Shown: positions 5,892 through 13,228 of the stretch, one piece after another
How the letters are laid out: each line of letters opens with the position of its first letter
Numbering within the stretch: position 1 is the first letter of the stretch
Source of the DNA: Hyphomicrobiales bacterium
GTDB taxonomy: Bacteria; Pseudomonadota; Alphaproteobacteria; Rhizobiales; UBA4765
Direction of reading: 5' to 3'
NCBI GenBank assembly: GCA_027487195.1
Contig: JAIYEB010000248.1
Coordinates: 1-13,228 of the forward strand
DNA length: 13,228 bases
Notes under the pieces: model-generated
Told to the model about the DNA's origin: nothing
What the model saw: only the letters and a program-made list of their open reading frames with translations
Databases searched by the model: none
Position numbers and translations under genes: made by a program

Positions 5892-7961
5892 ATGTCCACA
5901 CAAGCTTCTTCAAACGCATTTCTGTCGAACCTCGGTCGCATCTACGGGCTCTATACCGGCGCGTTCCTTGGTTTCGTCGTCATCCTCGGCATTCTGGAAT
6001 ATGCCGGGCTTCCGCGTGTCTACATCGGTTACGCATTCGTTGCGCTGACGATTGGCGTGTACGCCGCGATCGGCATCATGTCGCGCACCTCAGCGGTGTC
6101 GGAATACTACGTCGCGGGCCGCTCGGTCCCGGCCTTGTATAACGGCATGGCGACGGCGGCGGACTGGATGTCTGCTGCGTCCTTCATCGGCATGGCCGGC
6201 ACGCTCTACCTCACGGGCTACAATGGTCTCGCGTTCATCCTCGGATGGACCGGCGGCTACGTGCTCGTTGCAACCCTGATTGCGCCATTCCTGCGCAAGT
6301 TCGGCGCCTACACGGTTCCGGACTTCTTCGCCTTCCGCTATGGCGGCAACACGGCGCGGTTCCTGGCAATCATCGTTTTGATGAGCTGCTCGTTCACCTA
6401 CGTCGTTGCGCAGATCGTCGGCACCGGCCTTATCGGCGCACGGCTTTTGGGCATGTCGTACGAAACAGCTGTCTGGATCGGCCTTGCCGGCATTCTGGTC
6501 TGCTCGTTCCTTGGCGGAATGCGCGCCGTGACCTGGACCCAGGTGGCCCAGTACATCGTTCTCATCATTGCCTACCTGCTCCCGGTCGTGATCCTCTCGG
6601 CCCAGAAGTATGGCATTCCCTTCCCGCAGCTGACCTATGGCGACGTGCTCGCCCAGATCGCTTCCAAGGAAGCCGAGTTCCGTGCAGCTGGCCAGGTTGT
6701 CACGCCGGCTGTTGGCTATCTCACCCCGTCGTTCGCCAACCCTGCGCTGTCGGGTGGGCTGCTCTGGGTTGAGTACGTCAACTACTTCGGCCTGATCCTC
6801 TGCCTCATGGTGGGCACTGCCTCGCTGCCGCACGTTCTGATGCGTTACTTCACGACTCCGACAATCCGTGAAGCCCGCAAGTCCGTCGGCTGGTCGCTGG
6901 TGTTCATCTTCATCCTCTACTTCACAGCGCCGGCTTATGCCGCCTTTGCGAAACTCGAGGTCTACAACTCGGTCATCGGGCAGCCGCTGTCAGCCGTGTT
7001 CTCGTCCGACAGCCTGTCTTGGATCCGTTCCTACGGTCGCCCTGGCCTCGGCCTTGTGCGCATCTGCGGCGCGGAAATCTCGACAATTGAAGCTCTTGTC
7101 CGCGCTTGCGCCGCAGCCTTCCCGGCTATGAACGCAACAGCAGCAAGCCCGATCACGCTCTCGATGTTTGCGATTCATCCAGACGGCATCGTGATCTCGA
7201 CGCCTGAAATTGCCGGTCTGCCTTACGTGGTGGCGGGTCTCGTTGCGGCCGGTGGCCTTGCAGCGGCGCTCTCGACCGCTGACGGTCTCCTGCTCGCTAT
7301 GGCGAACGCGCTCTCGCACGACATCTACTACAAGATGATCAACCAGAACGCGACGACCGAAACGCGCCTCAAGGTTGCCAAGGGTCTTCTCGTCTTGGTG
7401 GCCGTTGCGGCGGCCTATGTCTCCTCGTTCAACCCTGCAGATATTGTGGCCATGGTCGCCTGGGCATTCTCGCTCGCAGCGGCCGGCTTCTTCCCCGCGC
7501 TGGTTCTTGGCATCTGGTGGAAGCGAACGACAACTCAGGGCGCGATCTGGGGCATCATTGCCGGCTTCTCCATCACCCTGTTCTACCTTGTCGGCACGCG
7601 CTACAACGCCGTGTGGTTCTTCGAGACCTTCCGTGGTCTGTCGATTGCCACCACAGCGCAGTACGCTGCCTATGAGGCTGCGAAGGTTGCCTACGCGGCG
7701 GCCGTCACAGCAGGCGATCAGGCACGCATCGCAGCGACATGGCTCGCCTACGATCGCTCGGCCCAGGTTGTCGCGAACTGGTGGGGTATCCGCAACATCT
7801 CGTCCGGCCTGTTCGGTCTGCCGCTCGGCTTCCTCGTCATGATCGTCGTTTCGCTCATGACACCGGCGCCGTCGAAGGAACTGATGGCCTTCATCGACGA
7901 GATCCGTCGTCCGAAGGGCGATGTGCTGATGAACGAAAAGGGCGACGTGATCGGTCACTGA
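5892..7961 (+). CDS. Sodium:solute symporter, VC_2705/ActP-like
   Basis: This 689-residue inner-membrane transporter of the SSS family has about 13 predicted helices. It shows the family regions SEYYVAGRSVPALYNGMATA, a glycine-rich TM2-TM3 part (GTLYLTGYNGLAFILGW), RAVTWTQVAQY, and SLPHVLMRYFTTPTIREARK. The late AGGLAAALSTADGLLLAMANALSHD is the conserved LSTADG segment near the second sodium site. The relatives ActP and VC_2705 take up acetate and other short monocarboxylates with sodium. GAGG precedes the ATG, and the DUF4212 gene is 11 bases upstream. It is longer than usual: an alanine-rich soluble stretch (about residues 588-626) lies between late helices, and another loop lies near 245-280. 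The C-terminus EIRRPKGDVLMNEKGDVIGH is cytoplasmic. Substrate is inferred only from family and from the CrbR-like neighbour. Confidence 0.92.
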   Translation: MSTQASSNAFLSNLGRIYGLYTGAFLGFVVILGILEYAGLPRVYIGYAFVALTIGVYAAIGIMSRTSAVSEYYVAGRSVPALYNGMATAADWMSAASFIGMAGTLYLTGYNGLAFILGWTGGYVLVATLIAPFLRKFGAYTVPDFFAFRYGGNTARFLAIIVLMSCSFTYVVAQIVGTGLIGARLLGMSYETAVWIGLAGILVCSFLGGMRAVTWTQVAQYIVLIIAYLLPVVILSAQKYGIPFPQLTYGDVLAQIASKEAEFRAAGQVVTPAVGYLTPSFANPALSGGLLWVEYVNYFGLILCLMVGTASLPHVLMRYFTTPTIREARKSVGWSLVFIFILYFTAPAYAAFAKLEVYNSVIGQPLSAVFSSDSLSWIRSYGRPGLGLVRICGAEISTIEALVRACAAAFPAMNATAASPITLSMFAIHPDGIVISTPEIAGLPYVVAGLVAAGGLAAALSTADGLLLAMANALSHDIYYKMINQNATTETRLKVAKGLLVLVAVAAAYVSSFNPADIVAMVAWAFSLAAAGFFPALVLGIWWKRTTTQGAIWGIIAGFSITLFYLVGTRYNAVWFFETFRGLSIATTAQYAAYEAAKVAYAAAVTAGDQARIAATWLAYDRSAQVVANWWGIRNISSGLFGLPLGFLVMIVVSLMTPAPSKELMAFIDEIRRPKGDVLMNEKGDVIGH

Positions 7962-7985
7962 TCGCATCACACGCTGATGATACGG

Positions 7986-8013
7986 AACGGGGCCTTCGGG
8001 CCCCGTTTTCGTT
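7986..8013 (+). terminator. Strong intrinsic terminator of the symporter operon
   Basis: A perfect 9-base stem, AACGGGGCC (7986-7994) and GGCCCCGTT (7999-8007), with a TTCG loop is followed by TTTTCGTTT. It starts 25 bases after the symporter stop. Confidence 0.92.
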
Positions 8014-8137
8014 TCCAGGCCTCGCGTTTTTCCAAAGGCGCTACGATCGATCCTTGGGGCGTGTGCCCACGTCCCCTTCGTCAGATGCCGCGTGTCGCAC
8101 CTTCAGATGCTGGTTACATGCCAGCGTATAGGTTCAA

Positions 8138-8154
8138 TTCAGAATAATTCTAAT
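8138..8154. promoter_or_regulatory. Irr-type iron control element (ICE-like box)
   Basis: TTCAGAATAATTCTAAT contains the perfect dyad AGAAT-A-ATTCT (8141-8151). As I recall the alphaproteobacterial ICE consensus, TTTAGAA...TTCTAAA, only the third and last positions differ. Irr binds such sites to control iron and haem genes. The next gene encodes a ferric-iron binding protein, which fits. The box lies about 160 bases before that start. Confidence 0.6.
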
Positions 8155-8270
8155 CTTCAGGAATTGTTTAGGTTCGGCCAGTCGCTCAAAGAATTGAATG
8201 AATCTAATGTTGCCTCAACTGTATTGACCTTCGATTCATCTCTGTCCATGGTCCGGCCGCGATCAAGGAC

Positions 8271-8291
8271 GGGGCTGCTCCTGCAAGCCCC
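8271..8291 (+). promoter_or_regulatory. Leader hairpin before the iron-binding protein gene
   Basis: GGGGCT (8271-8276) and AGCCCC (8286-8291) pair around a 9-base loop. The hairpin ends 11 bases before the AAAGGGG ribosome site. It has no T-run, so it is a possible translational or mRNA-stability element. Confidence 0.3.
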
Positions 8292-8314
8292 ATCTCAACT
8301 TCAAAGGGGTTTAC

Positions 8315-9355
8315 ATGTTTCACGCACGCAGCATCCATCGCCGCGGATTTCTTGCCGGTACAGCGGCACTTCTGGCCGCACCTGCAATTTCCAATGCCCA
8401 GGCCCGGACCGTGAACCTCTACTCGGCGCGCCATTATGATGCCGACAAGACCCTGATCGAGAACTTCACACGCGCTTCGGGGCTTCGTGTGTCCGTGGTT
8501 GAAGCGGGCGCGGATGCGCTGCTGGAACGTCTTCGGAATGAAGGTGCGAACTCACCGGCTGATGTCCTTCTGACAGTCGACGCTGGCCGCATCGAAGCCG
8601 CCAAGAGTGCTGGCCTTCTCCAGCCGGTCCAGTCAGCCCTGCTGACCCGCTTTGTGCCGGCCCATCTCCGGGATCCCGACAACACCTGGTTCTCCTTTTC
8701 CAAGCGCGCGCGGGTCATCATGTATGACCGCACCAAGGTTCAGCCCGCGCAGCTGTCGACATATGAAGATCTGGCGGATCCAAAATGGCGCGGCCAGCTT
8801 CTGACCCGCTCCTCAACCAACATCTACAGCCAGTCCTGGACCGGCTCGGTTCTCGCTGCACTTGGCGAAGAGCGCACGGAAGCCTGGGCCCGTGGCATTG
8901 CGGCAAACCTCGCCCGTCCGCCGCGCGGCGGCGACACGGACCAGTTTCGTGCGGTTGCAGCGGGCGAAGGATCGCTTGCGATTTCCAACACCTATTACCT
9001 CGGCAATCTCATTGCCGCGAACCTGCCAACGGATCGTGCCTTGATCGAGCGGATCGGCGTGTTCTTTCCAAACCAGAACGACCGCGGAACCCATGTCAAC
9101 GTGACGGGTGGTGGCATTGCGCGCCACGCCAAGAACCGCGATGGGGCTTTGGCATTCCTTGAGTATCTGATCTCGCCTGAGGCCCAGTCGTTCTTCGCAA
9201 TCGGGAACGCTGAGTATCCTGTGGTTCCCGAAGCGCAGGTCCCGCCTGCCATTGCAGCCTGGGGTACGTTTAAGGAAGACCAGCTGAATGCAGGTGTGTT
9301 TGCGCGCAACAACGCGCAGGCCCTGCGGCTCATGGACCGTGCGGGCTGGCGTTGA
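8315..9355 (+). CDS. fbpA: Ferric-iron ABC transporter substrate-binding protein
   Basis: This 346-residue periplasmic binding protein of the FbpA/AfuA (ferric transferrin-like) family delivers Fe3+ to an ABC permease. The N-terminus has a twin-arginine type signal: HRRGFLAGTAALLAAPAI (8-25), then SNAQA. The mature protein opens with VNLYSARHYDADK, whose His40/Tyr41 are in the usual N-terminal position. The iron-ligand tyrosine pair is Tyr227/Tyr228 in SNTYYLGNL. The late block GGGIARHAKNRDGALAFLEYLISPEAQ is typical of the family. ATG 8315 has AAAGGGG at 8303-8309. Its stop overlaps the TTG start of the permease gene. Iron control through the upstream ICE-like box is inferred. Confidence 0.92.
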   Translation: MFHARSIHRRGFLAGTAALLAAPAISNAQARTVNLYSARHYDADKTLIENFTRASGLRVSVVEAGADALLERLRNEGANSPADVLLTVDAGRIEAAKSAGLLQPVQSALLTRFVPAHLRDPDNTWFSFSKRARVIMYDRTKVQPAQLSTYEDLADPKWRGQLLTRSSTNIYSQSWTGSVLAALGEERTEAWARGIAANLARPPRGGDTDQFRAVAAGEGSLAISNTYYLGNLIAANLPTDRALIERIGVFFPNQNDRGTHVNVTGGGIARHAKNRDGALAFLEYLISPEAQSFFAIGNAEYPVVPEAQVPPAIAAWGTFKEDQLNAGVFARNNAQALRLMDRAGWR

Positions 9356-11022
9356 CGCCTGAACGTCGCATCCCTGGCGCGCCGCTGGCCCTTGCAGCGC
9401 TGGCGGCGCTTGTCGTTTCGCTACCGCTTCTTGCGGTGGCGTCGAGCGTGCTTCAGCCCTCGACCGAGGTGTTGGCACACCTGATGGCAACCGTTCTGCC
9501 GCGCATGCTCGCGAACACGCTTGGTCTCGTGGTGTTCGTCGGTTTAGGCACGGTCTTTCTTGGAACGCTCAGCGCCTGGCTCGTGGTCATGTACCGCTTT
9601 CCGGGCTCGCGTGCATTCGAGTGGGCGCTGCTGCTGCCACTCGCCATGCCGGCATACATCATCGGCTATGCCTATACGGATGCGTTGACCTTTGCCGGGC
9701 CGGTGCAGAGCTGGCTCAGAGACGTGATGGGCTGGTCGAGGGGGGATTATTGGTTCCCTGATATCTCGACGCTTCCAGGCGTCAGTCTCATGCTCGTGCT
9801 TGTTCTCTACCCCTACGTCTACATCCTCGCGCGCACCGCTTTTCTGCAGCAATCCGCCTGCATGACGGACGCATCACGCGTCCTTGGCCGCAGCCCGGTC
9901 TCAAGCTTCTTGACCGTGGCCTTGCCAATTGCCCGCCCGGCAATTGTCGCCGGTGCAGCCCTCGCGCTGATGGAGGCCATGGCTGATTTCGGGACGGTGC
10001 AGTATTTCGGCGTTGATACCTTCACGACGGCGATCTACCGCGCCTGGATTGGCATGGGCGACCGGCTGGCGGCAGCCCAACTGGCCATCGGCCTGGTCAT
10101 CGTCGTGCTGCTCTTGCTGTTGGTTGAGCGGCGTTCGCGCGCCCACCAGCGCTATTTCCAGCTCTCCAAGCGCCATCTCGTTCATCCGCCTCAGGAATTG
10201 ACCGGGCTTAACGCAGCCCTTGCCTTTGCTGCCTGCCTTGCCCCGGTCGTCCTTGGCTTCACTCTGCCCGGGCTCTATCTTGTCCGGCTTCACATACTTG
10301 GCGGCGATCCGCTGTTTGGACCGCGCTTTCTTGGCTATGCGCTAAACTCGGTGCTGCTCGCGGGTGCCGCAACGATCATCATCATGGCTGTTGCGCTGGT
10401 ACTGGCATCGGCCCAGCGCAACACGGGCTCGCCGGTGTTTCGCGTGCTGGTTCGCTTCGCCACCCTTGGGTATGCGCTTCCGGGCATGGTGATCGCGGTC
10501 GGGGTGCTCGTTCCGCTGGCGATGTTCGACAATGGGCTTGATGCGCTGTTGCGCGCGACCGTCGGGATATCGACCGGCCTCCTTCTGTCCGGAACCGTTG
10601 CAGCCCTGCTGTTTGCCTACGTCGTGCGCTTTCTGGCCGTTGGTTTTGGCGCGGTGGATGCCGGGTTCGAGCGGATCAGCCGACGCTTTGATGATGTGGC
10701 GCGCACGCTTGGGCGCAGCGAAACCGGCGTGCATCGGGATGTCCACGTTCCGCTGCTTCGTCGCCCGTTGTTGACCGGGGCTGTGGTCGTGTTCGTCGAT
10801 GTGCTGAAGGAATTGCCGGCAACCCTCATCGTGCGCCCGTTCGACTTCGACACATTGGCGGTGCGGGTCTATCAACTCGCCTCGGACGAGCGCCTTGCCC
10901 AGGCTTCGACGGGCGCCTTGATGATCGTGGCGATTGGCCTTGTGCCTGTAGTGATTCTGACCCGCGTCATCCGTGAGACGAGTGTTCAACGCAATCCAGG
11001 GCGTGCTAATCCCAGGGGATGA
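9352..11022 (+). CDS. fbpB: Ferric-iron ABC transporter permease (two fused permease domains)
   Basis: This 556-residue inner-membrane protein is a tandem duplication of the binding-protein-dependent permease domain, as in FbpB/SfuB, with about 12 helices. Each half carries an EAA-type loop for contact with the ATPase: DASRVLGRSPVSSFLTVALP from residue 173 and DVARTLGRSETGVHRDVHVP from residue 448. Between the halves, about residues 260-285, is a charged cytoplasmic linker (ERRSRAHQRYFQLSKRH). The start is TTG 9352, overlapping the fbpA stop (TTGA), so translation is probably coupled. No strong ribosome site is seen. The matching ATPase (FbpC) is not the next gene and is absent from the window; it may be encoded elsewhere. 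Confidence 0.9.
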   Translation: MTPERRIPGAPLALAALAALVVSLPLLAVASSVLQPSTEVLAHLMATVLPRMLANTLGLVVFVGLGTVFLGTLSAWLVVMYRFPGSRAFEWALLLPLAMPAYIIGYAYTDALTFAGPVQSWLRDVMGWSRGDYWFPDISTLPGVSLMLVLVLYPYVYILARTAFLQQSACMTDASRVLGRSPVSSFLTVALPIARPAIVAGAALALMEAMADFGTVQYFGVDTFTTAIYRAWIGMGDRLAAAQLAIGLVIVVLLLLLVERRSRAHQRYFQLSKRHLVHPPQELTGLNAALAFAACLAPVVLGFTLPGLYLVRLHILGGDPLFGPRFLGYALNSVLLAGAATIIIMAVALVLASAQRNTGSPVFRVLVRFATLGYALPGMVIAVGVLVPLAMFDNGLDALLRATVGISTGLLLSGTVAALLFAYVVRFLAVGFGAVDAGFERISRRFDDVARTLGRSETGVHRDVHVPLLRRPLLTGAVVVFVDVLKELPATLIVRPFDFDTLAVRVYQLASDERLAQASTGALMIVAIGLVPVVILTRVIRETSVQRNPGRANPRG

Positions 11023-12194
11023 AACTCAGCGCAAAGACAACCCTTCCTGAAGATGCCGAGCGGGCAACGCTCATAGGTCGCGTGTGGCGACCGGACGTAT
11101 CGGGTCCTTCTGTTGTTGCCATTCGTGGCGGGCATGTTTTCGACATTTCCCCGGATGTGCCGACCGTACGGGACCTGTGCGAATCAGCCGATCCGATCGC
11201 GGAACTGGAACGCGCCGGCGGCATGAATCTCGGCAAGCTCGATGTTCTTCTGGCCAACACACCACGCGCCACCCGAAACCCGACAAAGCCGTGGCTGATC
11301 GCGCCGATTGACCTTCAGGCCGTCAAGGCTGCGGGCGTCACCTTTGCGGTCTCCATGCTGGAACGCGTGATCGAGGAGCGCGCGCGCGGCAACCCTGCAG
11401 CCGCCGCCACGATTCGCGCGGAGATTGGCCGCATCATCGGCGATGACCTGTCACGGCTTGTGCCCGGCTCGCCCGAGGCGGCAGAGCTGAAACGCGTCCT
11501 GATCGCCGGCGGTGTGTGGTCGCAGTATCTGGAAGTTGGCATTGGCCCGGACGCTGAGATTTTCACCAAGGCGCCGGCGATGGCGGCGGTTGGAACCGGC
11601 GCTGAGGCAGGTCTTCATCCCATCTCGACGTGGAATAATCCCGAGCCGGAGGTCGTTCTGGCGGTTGCATCAACCGGGCGCATTGTCGGGGCGACCCTCG
11701 GCAACGACGTCAATCTGCGCGATGTTGAGGGGCGCTCGGCGCTCCTCCTCGGCAAGGCCAAGGACAACAACGCATCCGCCGCAGTCGGTCCGTTCCTCAG
11801 GCTGTTCGATGATCATTTCACGCTCGATGATGTGCGCCGTGCGGATCTGACGCTCCACGTCGAGGGGCCGGACGGATTCGTTCTCGAGGGCGCATCTTCC
11901 ATCTCCAAGATCAGCCGCGATCCCGAAGATCTTGTGCGCCAAATGATCGGGCCGCATCACCAGTATCCTGACGGGGCGGTGCTTTATCTCGGCACCATGT
12001 TTGCGCCCGTGAAGGATCGGCATGCGCCGGGCCAGGGTTTCACCCATGTCGCCGGTGACATCGTCACGATTCACAGTCCAAGGCTTGGGACGTTGACCAA
12101 CATCATGACCACGTCCGACAAGGCGGAGCCATGGACCTTTGGCACGTCGCATCTGATGCGAAATCTTGCGAGGCGCGGACTGCTCGGCGTTTAG
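11019..12194 (+). CDS. FAH-family 2-keto-3-deoxy-pentonate dehydratase, XylX-like
   Basis: This 391-residue protein belongs to the long fumarylacetoacetate hydrolase group. It closely resembles, from memory, Caulobacter XylX, which dehydrates 2-keto-3-deoxy-D-xylonate to alpha-ketoglutarate semialdehyde in the Weimberg pentose pathway. Matching blocks are AAGVTFAVSMLERVIEERAR, WSQYLEVGIGPDAEIFTKAP, WNNPEPEVVL, LGNDVNLRDVEGRSALLLGK and YPDGAVLYLGTMFAPVKDR. Expected metal ligands include Glu209, Glu211 and Asp230. The ATG overlaps the permease stop (ATGA) after AGGGG, so it is read as the third gene of the iron-uptake unit, which is an odd partner. No other Weimberg genes (xylonate dehydratase, semialdehyde dehydrogenase) are present here. 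The family is certain; the exact sugar acid is inferred, and related dehydratases act on arabinonate or galactarate-type acids. Confidence 0.85.
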   Translation: MKLSAKTTLPEDAERATLIGRVWRPDVSGPSVVAIRGGHVFDISPDVPTVRDLCESADPIAELERAGGMNLGKLDVLLANTPRATRNPTKPWLIAPIDLQAVKAAGVTFAVSMLERVIEERARGNPAAAATIRAEIGRIIGDDLSRLVPGSPEAAELKRVLIAGGVWSQYLEVGIGPDAEIFTKAPAMAAVGTGAEAGLHPISTWNNPEPEVVLAVASTGRIVGATLGNDVNLRDVEGRSALLLGKAKDNNASAAVGPFLRLFDDHFTLDDVRRADLTLHVEGPDGFVLEGASSISKISRDPEDLVRQMIGPHHQYPDGAVLYLGTMFAPVKDRHAPGQGFTHVAGDIVTIHSPRLGTLTNIMTTSDKAEPWTFGTSHLMRNLARRGLLGV

Positions 12195-12267
12195 AGCCTG
12201 TTTAGCAAGAGTTGCATTCAAATTCAGCGAAAAACATGTTCCAAAACAATGTGTTGGAGCAGGTTCT
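12193..12267. repeat. Inverted-repeat element after the dehydratase gene
   Basis: Outer arms AGAGCCTG (12193-12200, overlapping the stop codon) and CAGGTTCT (12260-12267) pair over 8 bases with one G-U. An inner hairpin pairs TGTTCCAA (12237-12244) with TTGGAGCA (12254-12261), also with one wobble, and adds ACA/TGT around a one-base centre. The two folds overlap by 2 bases. No T-run follows. It resembles the dispersed extragenic palindromes of alphaproteobacteria and may also end the upstream transcript. Confidence 0.4.
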
Positions 12268-12359
12268 CTGGTGATTTCAGAAAATGCGACCAGCGCTGGA
12301 AACCCATTCTCGCCCTATTTCGCCCCTATGAGACCGGTCCTGAAACCGGAGATTACACC

Positions 12360-12749
12360 ATGCGCAAGACCAGTCTGGCCATTGCCACATCCGCCGGCCT
12401 CGCCTTGTCTCATTGGGCAGCAGGCCCGGCACATGCGGCTCCGCCTCTTTCCCTCGTTCCAACCCAAACCCTTGTTCTGACGTCATTTTACGGACGCGAG
12501 CTGCATGGCCGGCGCAAGGCAAACGGCGAGCGGTTTAATATGAACGAGATGACCGCGGCCCACCGCACGTTGCCTTTCGGCACGCGCCTTCGCGTGACAA
12601 ACCCGCGCACCGGCCAAACCGTGATTGTCAGGGTCAGCGATCGTGGCCCGTTTACCGGCGGGCGCGGACTGGATGTCTCCTACGCAGCCGCCCGACAGCT
12701 CGGCTTTATCGCGCAGGGTGTTGCGCGCCTCAGGGTCGAGCGGCTCTAG
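12360..12749 (+). CDS. RlpA-like double-psi beta-barrel secreted protein
   Basis: This 129-residue protein has a signal peptide (MRKTSLAIATSAGLALS..., likely cleavage after AHA) and a single RlpA-like double-psi beta-barrel domain. It carries LTSFYGRELHGRRKANGERF, TAAHRTLPFGTRLRVTN and VRVSDRGPF...GLDVSYAAA. His68 and Asp94 sit at the positions of the catalytic pair in lytic RlpA proteins, which cut peptidoglycan glycan strands lacking stem peptides. It lacks the C-terminal SPOR domain and has no lipobox cysteine, so it is a minimal soluble periplasmic form. I chose ATG 12360, preceded by GGAG at 12350-12353 and opening a good signal peptide. An ATG 37 codons upstream would add a non-signal extension. 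Confidence 0.87.
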   Translation: MRKTSLAIATSAGLALSHWAAGPAHAAPPLSLVPTQTLVLTSFYGRELHGRRKANGERFNMNEMTAAHRTLPFGTRLRVTNPRTGQTVIVRVSDRGPFTGGRGLDVSYAAARQLGFIAQGVARLRVERL

Positions 12750-12809
12750 CAGCAGCAAACCTGCGCGCGGCTCTTGCCCGCGTTGGCGTGAAAAGCTAGG
12801 CGTTGGACC

Positions 12810-13228
12810 ATGACCGACGCGCTTGATCCGACCCGCTCATTTCAGGGCCTTTTGCTGAAGCTCCAGACCTTCTGGGCTTCAAAGGGCTGTGTGATTCTGC
12901 AGCCCTACGACATGGAAGTGGGCGCTGGCACCTTTCATCCCGCGACAACGCTTCGCGCGCTTGGTCCACGCCCGTGGAATGCTGCGTTCGTTCAGCCCTC
13001 GCGCCGTCCCAAGGATGGGCGCTATGGCGAGAACCCGAACAGGCTGCAGCACTACTATCAGTTCCAGGTCATCCTGAAGCCGTCTCCGCCGGACATTCAG
13101 GACCTCTACCTCGAAAGCCTGCGCGCCATTGGCATCGATATGTCGATCCATGACGTGCGTTTCGTTGAAGACGACTGGGAAAGCCCAACCCTCGGGGCCT
13201 GGGGTCTTGGCTGGGAATGCTGGTGCGA
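12810..13228 (+). CDS. glyQ: Glycyl-tRNA synthetase alpha subunit (5' part, runs off right edge)
   Basis: The 139 complete codons match the start of bacterial GlyQ, the catalytic subunit of the heterotetrameric glycyl-tRNA synthetase that charges tRNA-Gly. Recognisable blocks are FQGLLLKLQTFWASKGCVIL, QPYDMEVGAGTFHPATTLRA, PWNAAFVQPSRRPKDGRYGE, NPNRLQHYYQFQVILKPSP and VEDDWESPTLGAWGLGWECW. These carry class II motif 1/2-like active-site features typical of this family. The gene lies 60 bases after the RlpA-like gene with only a weak ribosome site. glyS (beta subunit) is expected beyond the right edge. Confidence 0.96.
   Translation, partial: MTDALDPTRSFQGLLLKLQTFWASKGCVILQPYDMEVGAGTFHPATTLRALGPRPWNAAFVQPSRRPKDGRYGENPNRLQHYYQFQVILKPSPPDIQDLYLESLRAIGIDMSIHDVRFVEDDWESPTLGAWGLGWECWC

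Larger units (their letters stand above)
8014..8314. other. Intergenic region upstream of the iron-uptake operon
   Basis: About 300 bases without a credible gene. It holds an Irr-type palindrome (8138-8154) and, near the coding start, a GC-rich hairpin (8271-8291). The middle part (8155-8260) is more AT-rich than its surroundings, as expected for a promoter, but no near-consensus -35/-10 pair stands out. Confidence 0.5.

Noticed and set aside
6990..7970. Long minus-strand open frame (326 codons) opposite the symporter
   Set aside because: It is highly charged, lacks any recognisable domain, and mirrors a well-conserved transporter in GC-rich DNA. Long antisense frames are expected there.
12249..12359. 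Upstream extension of the RlpA-like protein from ATG 12249
   Set aside because: The extension has no signal-peptide character and overlaps an inverted repeat, whereas ATG 12360 has GGAG upstream and starts a clear signal peptide.
1..13228. CRISPR arrays, tRNA or rRNA genes, insertion sequences
   Set aside because: No regularly spaced repeats, no cloverleaf or rRNA-like stretches, and no transposase or terminal inverted repeats were seen.

Overview
The window looks like chromosomal DNA of a GC-rich alphaproteobacterium. The evidence is the gene families present: an alpha-type PadR regulator, a DUF2059 protein beside rpiA, a DUF4212/sodium-solute symporter pair, a Caulobacter XylX-like dehydratase, glyQ, and a sequence close to the Irr iron-control element. 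The order is compatible with Hyphomicrobiales, Rhodobacterales or a related group; I cannot fix the genus. There is no sign of phage, transposon or CRISPR, and composition is even throughout.

Layout. (1) Positions 1-1766, minus strand: one uninterrupted frame encodes a complete PadR-family repressor, then a single hydrophobic segment, then an RND/HlyD-type periplasmic adaptor that runs off the left edge. A hairpin-forming inverted repeat lies over its likely promoter (1816-1868). (2) Positions 1877-3210, minus strand: a DUF2059 secreted protein and rpiA, with a 4-base stop/start overlap; rpiA appears to start at CTG. (3) Positions 3419-4407, plus strand: gph (phosphoglycolate phosphatase) and a small GlsB/YeaQ-type membrane protein, closed by a hairpin terminator shared with the convergent gene. 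(4) Positions 4488-5153, minus strand: a NarL/LuxR-type response regulator. It is divergent from a DUF4212 protein and a large sodium:solute symporter (5617-7961), which resembles CrbR/ErdR-controlled acetate or carboxylate uptake. The 463-base gap between them has palindromes and a structured leader. (5) Positions 8315-12194, plus strand: an overlapping three-gene unit with a ferric-iron binding protein, a double-domain iron permease and a 2-keto-3-deoxy-pentonate dehydratase-like protein, preceded by an Irr-type palindrome. (6) Positions 12360-13228, plus strand: a short RlpA-like secreted protein and the start of glyQ.

The most unusual item is the PadR-TM-adaptor fusion. Its domain order would place a DNA-binding domain in the cytoplasm and an efflux-pump adaptor in the periplasm on one chain, like the layout of ToxR/CadC-type membrane regulators. 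If translated intact, the drug pump could report directly to its own promoter. Other points worth checking are the CTG start of rpiA, the iron transporter coupled to a sugar-acid enzyme without an ATPase gene, and the regulatory gap in front of the symporter.
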